From NCBI RefSeq assembly GCF_949987515.2, contig NC_082693.1:18968994-19032993 (forward strand): a DNA stretch of 64,000 bases, written 5' to 3'. The translations under genes and the position numbers were made by a program. This DNA comes from Delphinus delphis. Lineage: Eukaryota > Chordata > Mammalia > Artiodactyla > Delphinidae. This document shows positions 57,129-64,000 of the stretch, piece after piece (the first letter of the stretch is position 1; each line of letters opens with the position of its first letter). A model generated the notes under the pieces. That model did no database searches. It was not told the DNA's origin and saw nothing but the letters and a program-made list of their open reading frames with translations.

Positions 57129-57812
57129 TAGGGATTGAATTATGTCCCCTCAAAACTTATACATTGGCGTTCTAACCCCCAGTATCTCATAATGTGACCT
57201 CATTTGGAAATAGGGTCACTGCAGATGTAATTAGTTAAGATGAAGTCATACTGGAGTAGGGTGGGCCCCTAATCTGATATAACTGCTGTCTTTTTTTTTT
57301 TTTTTTTTTTGTGGTACACGGGCCTCTCACTGTTGTGGCCTCTCCCGTTGCGGAGCACAGGCTCCGGACGCGCAGGCTCAGCGGCCATGGCTCACGGGCC
57401 CAGCCGCTCCGCGGCATGTGGGATCTTCCCAGACCAGGGCACGAACCCGTGTCCCCTGCATCAGCAGGCAGACTCCCAACAACTGCGCCACCAGGGAAGC
57501 CCCTGATGTCCTTTTAAATAAGGGAAATTTGGATACACATAGGGAGAACTTCATCTGAAAATGAAGGCAGAGATGGGGGCGATGCTTTTACAAGCCGAGG
57601 AATGTCAAAGATTTATAGAAAATCACCAGAAGATAGGCAAGAGGCAGGCAACAGATTCTCTACACAGCCCTCAGAAGGAATCAATTCTGCTAACAACTTG
57701 ATGTTGGACTTCTAGCCTCTAGAATCGTGAGACAATACATTTCTGTTGTTTACACTACACCACTCAGTTTGTGGTACTTTATGATGTCGAACCTAGAAAA
57801 CTAACACAGAGT
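57129..57812 (+). repeat. MLT1A-type (ERVL-MaLR) LTR split by a SINE
   Basis: The left half 57129-57290 reads 'gggattgaattatgtcccct', 'cataatgtgacctcatttgg', 'aaatagggtcactgcagatg', 'taattagttaagatgaagtc'. The right half 57503-57812 reads 'gatgtccttttaaataaggg', 'gcctctagaatcgtgagaca', 'ttgtttacactacaccactc'. Together they cover nearly the whole MLT1A LTR. The SINE sits between. Confidence 0.93.
57291..57502 (-). mobile_element. CHR-type SINE, antisense, inside MLT1A
   Basis: Poly-T from 57291, then tRNA-derived sequence ending 'gcgccaccagggaagcccc'. An imperfect TSD (CTGCTGTC / CTGATGTC) flanks it. It is younger than MLT1A. Three SINE open frames overlap it and are not genes. Confidence 0.94.
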
Positions 57813-57829
57813 TTGAGTGAGGATGTACA

Positions 57830-58075
57830 TCTATTATCTAGTTGTCCTTAAACATAAGGATAAGAAGTTGGAAATTAACATCTCTTGCACATCTCTGGTA
57901 ATATTATCTCATTTAAACATCACATTTCTATAACATAGGTCTTCTCATCCTTAATATACACATGATTGAATTGATACTCAGGTGAAATAACCTGTCCAAA
58001 CTGTAAAATCAGAATTCTAAACCCTAGTTTATCTGATCCAAAGCCCATATATTTTTCTTTTATATCACCATACCC
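57830..58075 (-). repeat. MIR, antisense, diverged
   Basis: 'atctcatttaaacatcacat', 'ataacataggtcttctcatc', 'gaaataacctgtccaaactg' and 'ctgatccaaagccca' follow the antisense MIR order. Confidence 0.6.
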
Positions 58076-58600
58076 AGGATACATCAAATATGGAAGAAGC
58101 AGGAAACGTGAGTGTAGAATTTAGCTGATGAGCAATCTTAATTCCCCTTTGCCATGTAAGGTTAAAAATTCACAGGTTCTAGGGATTAGGACGTACACGT
58201 CTTTTGGGGGGGGTAGATTATTCTGCCTACCACAGGGTCTAAGGCAGGTTATATGGGGCTTGTAATAAGCCCATATAAAAGAATCATAGCAGAATTCTTC
58301 AGAGTTTTGAAATGAAGCCATTTCATCTTTGTCAGATATTTTTTCTCCTTTGGGGAAATAGCTAATTGTTTGACTTGCTAGTGAACTTTGATGGAGACTG
58401 ACTCTTTAACGATGGAATATCAGGTGAAAATGTGTTGGAAGACAGTTCTCCATGGGTCTTTCATGTTTCTGCACATCTCATTTTCAGGTCTGTGTGATGT
58501 GTCCCTTCAGTACAAAGTTTGGGCAGTTTTGCTAAGAGCCCCTTTAAAAGCCTGGGGTTTCCTAAGTGCAGGGTTCCTCAGCTGTGACACAACGAATTAT

Positions 58601-58830
58601 GTGTGCAGCACCCACCTGGGCCCTGTGGGATTTGGGGGACAAAGGAACTGATGCAAACATGAAGGTTTGTCTTTTTTTCACTCTGCCATGAGTAATAAAG
58701 TCCTTTGTGTCTAACCCAGGAATTGTGTATCTTCTGCCAGCAGCTCTGAAACTGTAGCAGCCTAACTTGTTAGCTTGCCAGAAGAGGAAAATCTCAGACC
58801 CTTCCAAGTTCATGAGCTTTGGTGACAAGG
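58601..58830 (+). repeat. LTR-like direct repeat, left copy
   Basis: Shares ordered blocks with 61595-61791: gtgt(g/at)gcagcaccca, tgccatgagt, aagtcct, cttctgccagca, a 'gaaactgt(a/g)gca' block, a 'ccttc' block and a final 'gacaag'. It contains a canonical AATAAA at 58694-58699, as expected of an LTR R region. The orientation is inferred from that signal. The family is not recognised. Confidence 0.55.
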
Positions 58831-61594
58831 ATGGGACGCTGACAGAGACATACAAGGCTTTCTGGAAAAGGAAAGAACAAGGGCTCCTCGTGGACTAGGT
58901 TAGGCGATCTGAGGAGCCTTCCCAGGATCCAGTAGCAAATGCTCTCACTCAAGTGGTGGGTGATATTGGAGAGTAAAGGTCTCTTCCTGTCTTACGTTTC
59001 AATGAGGCTGAGCGCCAGGATGTAGGGTAGAAACAGGCTGCCTCAGTGGTGTGTGTCTTGTTGCTCACTTTCTTCCAGGCAGGAAGAGGAAGAGTTAAGC
59101 AGGCTGTAGATCTAATATAGCGCTTTGCGTGGAACGGCATTAGAAGTTCATTTGGTTGAGTCATGATAACTCACTCAAAACCAGATGTGCCTTGCTTACT
59201 GCCCTGGAGTCTCTCTCTCTCCAACCCTGTTCCCTCATTTGCACCAGACCCCAACCTCAGCTACTTCCTCAGTATGCTGGAGAATATTGGAGAGGGAAGG
59301 ATTCTGTCTTATATGGTTCTGTTAGCCATGAGAGCCCAGTCTCCATCCTACAGAGACCCAGCAGAGAAGAGGTGCCTGGATCCCACTGACAGGTTTTTGA
59401 TCAGGGATCAAATGGGGCAGAAAAGCTAACAAGACCTGTTGAGTGGGGTCTTTTGGTCAGTTCAAAGTATTACTTTTGATGTTTTACAAATTGATGTGTT
59501 ATACGCTTGTACTTCCTTGTCATATAAGTACCCAAGGAGATTATCCCAATCTGGATAGAGAGAAGTGCTAGTGGGACAACCTCCACTGCCACTTGCCACC
59601 AGAGGGGCTTCAGGATTGAATATGAGTGTTATTCTTCCCTCTGATATCTAAAGCTTTCATTATAGAGATGATGCTTTTTTGTTTGGCAAATTAGAAATTT
59701 CAGTCTCAGTAACCCTGACGAGCCCTGATGAGTTATCCTATAAAGATGGATTCACAATGCTCAGTCCATCCAGCAGCCAGAAAACAACTGCTGTGTCTTT
59801 ACCAAAAAGGAGGTCCAGCACCTTATTTGACACATCGGGTACTGGAGATTGTACAAGTCTCTGGAACTTATGCTTTTGCCAATAGGAGCCTCTAGCAAAG
59901 GGATGCAGCCTCTACCCGGAAGCAGCCCTTGGGGTTTTAAACTTGTGTCCTCCCTGACATGCTACCAGGCATACACCTTTAGAAAATCAGCTACTAGCTT
60001 GCTACTGAGTTCTTGTCAAAACTTAATATCTGGTCCGTGGAGTCCTGACTTGACATTCCATTTTTAGGTGGTCTAATTTGGATTCAATGACTAGCAGTGG
60101 GAAGGGATCAAAAAGCATTGTTTGTCAAATGGAAATGATATAGTCAAGGAAGTACCCTGCCTGACCCCAGTGGCATCTCAGTTTTATATAAAAATTGGTA
60201 GCTATATGGGGATATATGTATACATAGAGCTGATTCACTTTGTTGTACAGCAGAAACCAATACAACATTGTAAAGCAATTATATTCTAATAAAGATGTAA
60301 AAAAAAATTGGCATCTATCCTTCTGGGGGAAACTTTATCCCTTACTCGCCCACAGGAAATTAAGCTCCCGGCTCACTGGGGACCCTGATGCTCAGAGATT
60401 CTCCCAAATGCCTGGGCCTGTTTCACCAATGTTGGCACTTTTTTGGGATACTGATCATGACTCCACACTAGCCCTTGAAACTAATCTATGTCATGCCTTT
60501 GCCTTTACAGAACATTTGCCATCTGATAATGATGCACCTTTTATCACAAAAACTACCTCTTCTAGTTCCCCTTCCCCTAGGCCACATACCTTAGCAATGC
60601 AATTTGGTCATTGAACGCAACAGTCCCCAGAAAGTGATAACCCTCTGTCACCTGTTCCCAGGTGATTTTCAGGATGAAAATGGTTGGGGAGGTCAAAGGG
60701 ATTTATTTGAAAAATTGGGGATTCCCTTTTGAATATTATTGGGGATGATGCATCTTTCTTTTTCCTAACAGTAATCCCGGGCTAGCCTGGTCGATACATC
60801 TTCCAGGAGGGAGCCCAGCCAGAAGGGGGCCTACAGGAATCAAGCTTAATTCTGGTTAAGTTTTACAAAAGTGACCTTGATTATGTGGCACATGATCCTT
60901 CCAGGTGAAGAGACTGGGTACAAGTAAAGTATGGCTGGGAGAAAGGTGAAGTCATGCCCCAAATGGGACACACTGATTTTATTGTGGGAGAGGGGCCACC
61001 TTATACCCTGAGACATGTGGGACAAGGAAAGACATTGACAATCCTGGCATCTTCCTCCAGAAGGACTGCATCCTGATAGAGCTCCCCCAAACTGTTGCAA
61101 GTGCCTTAAAATGAACTGACTGCTGGTCTGCCATTCCTTGATAGGTGGCTTTGACCATGATTTGATCACCATTTCCTTCAGTCTTACTGTGAAGTCTATC
61201 AGAGGCAGCAGGACGTGGCCTGAGCCCCTGTGCCACTCACACAAAACACCTATCTCCAGATGTCCCCATCCCCATGCTCTGTCATTTCATGTGGTAGATT
61301 AGCTGGTGTCACGGACAAATAGGACAGATTGGACTGACTCCCCTCAGGTAGTCCCTCCAATAGGTACTGGACCCGGCTGTTCAAAATGAACTAGAATCGC
61401 AAAACCCAGTAGCCATTCAAGAGGCCATTTGGGAGGCACTGTCTACTTGTGCCACCAACTGATGTAAGTTTCGCTGAATGCCTCAACACTTGTAAACTCT
61501 TTCCTTCAAGGAACACCACGTGTAACCTCAGGACTGTGCTTCTTCTGTGGAAGCCAGACTTTTATTTGCTTACCTCCTTGAATACAAATCCACT
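58831..61594 (+). mobile_element. Probable decayed endogenous retrovirus interior, family unknown
   Basis: It lies between two LTR-like repeats. GC content is higher than in neighbouring DNA. Moderate open frames occur (60240-60614, 61449-61769 and others), but I see no recognisable gag, protease, polymerase or envelope motif, and no primer-binding site is identified. A short stretch near 61370-61450 reads as a clean frame for about 27 codons and then stops. A 100-bp L1 3' end interrupts at 60206. The element is inert. It could also be two related fragments with unique DNA between. Confidence 0.35.
60191..60318 (+). mobile_element. Short LINE-1 3' end with target-site duplication
   Basis: About 100 bp of L1 3' UTR ('gagctgattcactttgttgt', 'gtaaagcaattatattctaa', 'taaagatgt') plus poly-A. 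Flanks 60191-60205 and 60304-60318 read AAAATTGGTAGCTAT and AAAATTGGCATCTAT. Confidence 0.9.
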
Positions 61595-61791
61595 GTGTAT
61601 GCAGCACCCATTTGAGCTGACCGCCACATCTTCCCCATGGAACCAGTACAAACTCGTGGTCACCTGCATTGCCATGAGTGATCAAGTCCTGACCCAGGAG
61701 TCTTCTGCCAGCATTTATATGAAACTGTGGCAAACTCATTTCTCATCCACAAGCAAGGTAAACCCTTAGATCCTTCATAGTTATTGACAAG
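61595..61791 (+). repeat. LTR-like direct repeat, right copy
   Basis: The partner of 58601-58830, about 3.0 kb downstream in the same orientation. The position of the left copy's AATAAA is GATCAA-like here, so the polyadenylation signal is lost. Confidence 0.55.
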
Positions 61792-62500
61792 CCACCATCG
61801 TGAGCTGGGTACTCCTTCTGGCTATGAGGTTGAACACGTACAGCAGCAGTCAAATGAAAATAGTGTCCATGGAAACGGGATAAGCTGACCCAGAAGGTAA
61901 AAGTTAGTTGCATAAGCCAATTACTTACACCCTTAGCTTTTCTAGTGCTATGTTGTTTCCTCTTCATTAATTGGTATGGCTTTCTGGAGCGTTTCCTATG
62001 ATCAGCTGGCTGGGAGTGAAGAAACTTCAAGCCTAGTCTGTTAGATTTTTCTTGATATGTTAACACAAGTTGAAGTGGGCTGCTGTGGCATACAGCCCCA
62101 TTCAGCATGATCTTGAGATCTGCCCAGTGGAGAGGACTTCTTCACTTAGAAAGGAAGGAAGGATAAATCAAGGTCAGGTTCTACAGTGATTCCTGGCTAA
62201 TGACTAATAGTCTGGCTGAGTCTTCAGTCCATATGTAGAAGATGTCCTAAAAATAGGACCAGAGCATGGGAATAGTCATATGCCATGTGATTATTCAACA
62301 AAAGACCTCTATCAAAGAAGATATTCTTAATAATCAGGCATTATTATTATCAGGATGGTCTACTCTGTAAATGATTGTACTTCTATGGAAGAACTTTTCT
62401 AGTTACCTCAGGGTTTGATCAATAGGTTAATGAACAAGGGGGCCATGGTGAGAGGGATAGAGGCTATTACAGAACAAACAATCTGTACTTTTTTAACCAT
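61792..62500. other. Unassigned sequence
   Basis: No recognised family; may include flank of the retroviral element. The antisense frame 61743-62108 has no recognisable domain. Confidence 0.35.
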
Positions 62501-62504
62501 CTTA

Positions 62505-62870
62505 GTTTGCCCAGGTTAGTGTAACAAAATACCATAGACTGTGTGGCTTCAACAATATTTATTTCTGACAGTTCTGGAGGCTGGAAGGCCAAGAGCAGGG
62601 TGTCAGCAAGGTCAGGTCCTGGTGAGAGCTGGCTTCCTGGCTTATAGACAGCCTCCTTCTCAGCTTATCTTCAAATAGCCAAGAGAGCAGTATGGTCTCT
62701 TCATCTCCTTATATGAGAACCTGTTCCATCCTGGAGGCTCCACTACCATGACCTCCAAATCCAATTACCTCCCAAAAGTTCTGCCTCAAAACACAACCAA
62801 ATTGCATATTAGGCCTCAACTCAAATTTTGAGAGGACACAAACACTCAGTCCATAACATTAACTAAAACT
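62505..62870 (-). repeat. MLT1A-like (ERVL-MaLR) LTR, antisense
   Basis: 'gtaacaaaataccatagact', 'atttctgacagttctggagg', 'ctggaaggccaagagcaggg', 'aggacacaaacactcagtcc', 'ataaca' follow the reverse complement of MLT1A from its 3' end to its 5' end. The same family lies in sense orientation at 57129. Confidence 0.88.
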
Positions 62871-63564
62871 GACCTGGTAACTGCCAATACAGAATGCCTA
62901 TTTTCCCAGTAGCAGGGACCATTCCATTATGGAACTGTGTTGTAAGGACCCATTAGTTACCAGATGATAGGCTTATCAGGTTGAAAACATAATTATGGAA
63001 GGCAACATAACACAGGGAGTAGGAAGTGACTTGTATTCATTGGATTAGACAACTTATTTAAGGTTTTGGTTTTACTCTCCTTTCTTGTTTTATATCTGCT
63101 AGTAATATCTTCAGAGGACTTAATGTTTTTTATACTTTTTACAAGGTAAAGAATATAATACAGCTTCAAATCAAGTAAGACCTGATAATCATGAGGTTTA
63201 GTAATTTTACCATGGGTGCCTTCTCCAAGACAATGTTAGCCTTATAGAATATCCAGGATGACATATTTCTCAAAAATATCTCCGTGTAATTTCCCCAATT
63301 TTTTTCCTTATATATCTTAATTATACTGCCTTTAAGAATCTAACTTTTATAGATCAGTCATTATTTTCACAGCAAACTTGTGATCAAAATAGCTATTCAA
63401 TATGTCTTATAGAAGCTACCAATGCCCTAAATTCTCAATAACTTTCAATATCTGATCTCATTTTGTCTAGCTTATCTTAATTTTATTTAGGTACCTTTCC
63501 AAATTTGCTTTTTGTCATGACATTCTACATTAAAAACTAACTTCTCCAATAAAAAAGAAGACAC
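62871..63564. other. Unassigned AT-rich sequence
   Basis: No repeat or gene recognised. The AT-rich text from 63050 could include old L1M sequence but I cannot show it. Confidence 0.35.
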
Positions 63565-64000
63565 TAATTTGAAAAGATATATGCACCAAAATGTTCATAG
63601 CAACATGTCAAGATATGGAAGCAGCCTAAGTGTCCATCAACAGATGAATGGGTAAAGAAGACGTACATATCTGTACAATGGAATACAATTCAGCCACAGA
63701 AAAGAATTGTTTGCCATTTGCAACAACATGGATGGATTTGGAGGGTATTATTCTAAGTGAAATAAGTTAGAGAAAGACAACTACTGTATGTTATCACTTA
63801 CATGTGGACTCTAAAAAATACAACTAGTGAATATAACAAAAAAGAAACAGACTCACAGATACAGAGAACAATTGAACAATCAACTACTGATTACCGGGGG
63901 AAAGGAAAAAGAGCGGAGGGGCAAAATAGGGGTAGGGGATTAAGAGGTACAAACTACTATGTATAAAATAAATGATATACAAGGATATATTGTACAGCAC
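63565..64000 (+). mobile_element. LINE-1 3' part, cut by the window edge
   Basis: 'caccaaaatgttcatagcaa', 'gtgtccatcaacagatgaat', 'tgcaacaacatggatggatt', then the 3' UTR 'gtacaaactactatgtataa'. It begins in ORF2 C-terminal sequence and continues past base 64000. Frame is broken. Confidence 0.93.

Noticed and set aside
60846..61244. 132-codon antisense frame inside the LTR-flanked region
   Set aside because: Runs opposite to the inferred element orientation, and has no recognisable retroviral or host domain.
1..64000. Possible operon, phage, defence or other prokaryotic-style system
   Set aside because: No closely packed long open frames and no ribosome-binding pattern. All evidence points to mammalian non-coding DNA.

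Overview
This window is vertebrate nuclear DNA, and almost certainly from a cetacean. The main evidence is eight tRNA-Glu-derived SINEs of the CHR type, most of them flanked by clear target-site duplications (TSDs), alongside artiodactyl-style LINE-1 3' ends. No BovB or Bov-A2 element was recognised, which argues against a ruminant. Hippopotamus is not formally excluded, and the species cannot be named from sequence alone. The mammalian background repeats are all present: MIR, L2, MER5/Charlie, MLT1/MaLR and old L1M.

I find no protein-coding gene that I can support. The sequence is AT-rich and behaves like a gene desert or a long intron. Every recognisable coding similarity belongs to a dead transposable element: L1 ORF1/ORF2 fragments and one hAT transposase fossil. 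Most other short open frames lie in SINEs or in L1 antisense strands, or look like chance.

Layout. 1-6.8 kb: mostly unassigned sequence with one CHR SINE, a MIR and L2 tails. 6.8-12.5 kb: a MaLR LTR with internal sequence, split by a young L1, then a patchwork of old L1 pieces. 12.5-20.3 kb: MIRs, two CHR SINEs, an L1 with a long GAAA tail, then about 3 kb of low-repeat DNA. 20.3-21.6 kb: an L1 with a twin-priming inversion, carrying a SINE and a GT/AC microsatellite. 21.6-27.5 kb: mostly unassigned, with MER5A split by a SINE. 27.5-28.8 kb: the hAT transposase fossil. 29.8-34.6 kb: MIR, L2, deleted L1, L1M 5' region with ORF1 split by a CHR-1 SINE, and Charlie remnants. 35.8-45 kb: an old antisense L1M region holding a near full-length 6.2 kb antisense L1 with a 10-bp TSD and a nested SINE. 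46.9-51.2 kb: L1 fragments, including a second twin-priming inversion. 51.2-54.6 kb: low-repeat DNA. 55-56.5 kb: an L2 split by a hAT fragment and an L1M piece. 57.1-57.8 kb: MLT1A split by a SINE. 58.6-61.8 kb: a pair of diverged LTR-like repeats 3 kb apart. 62.5-62.9 kb: antisense MLT1. 63.57-64.0 kb: an L1 cut by the window edge.

The genes do not work together in any system here. The content is a record of transposon insertion, and its interest lies in retrotransposition structures, nested chronology, lineage-informative SINE insertions, and a few repeat-free stretches that could be conserved regulatory DNA. Family names are from memory of consensus sequences; no database search was run.
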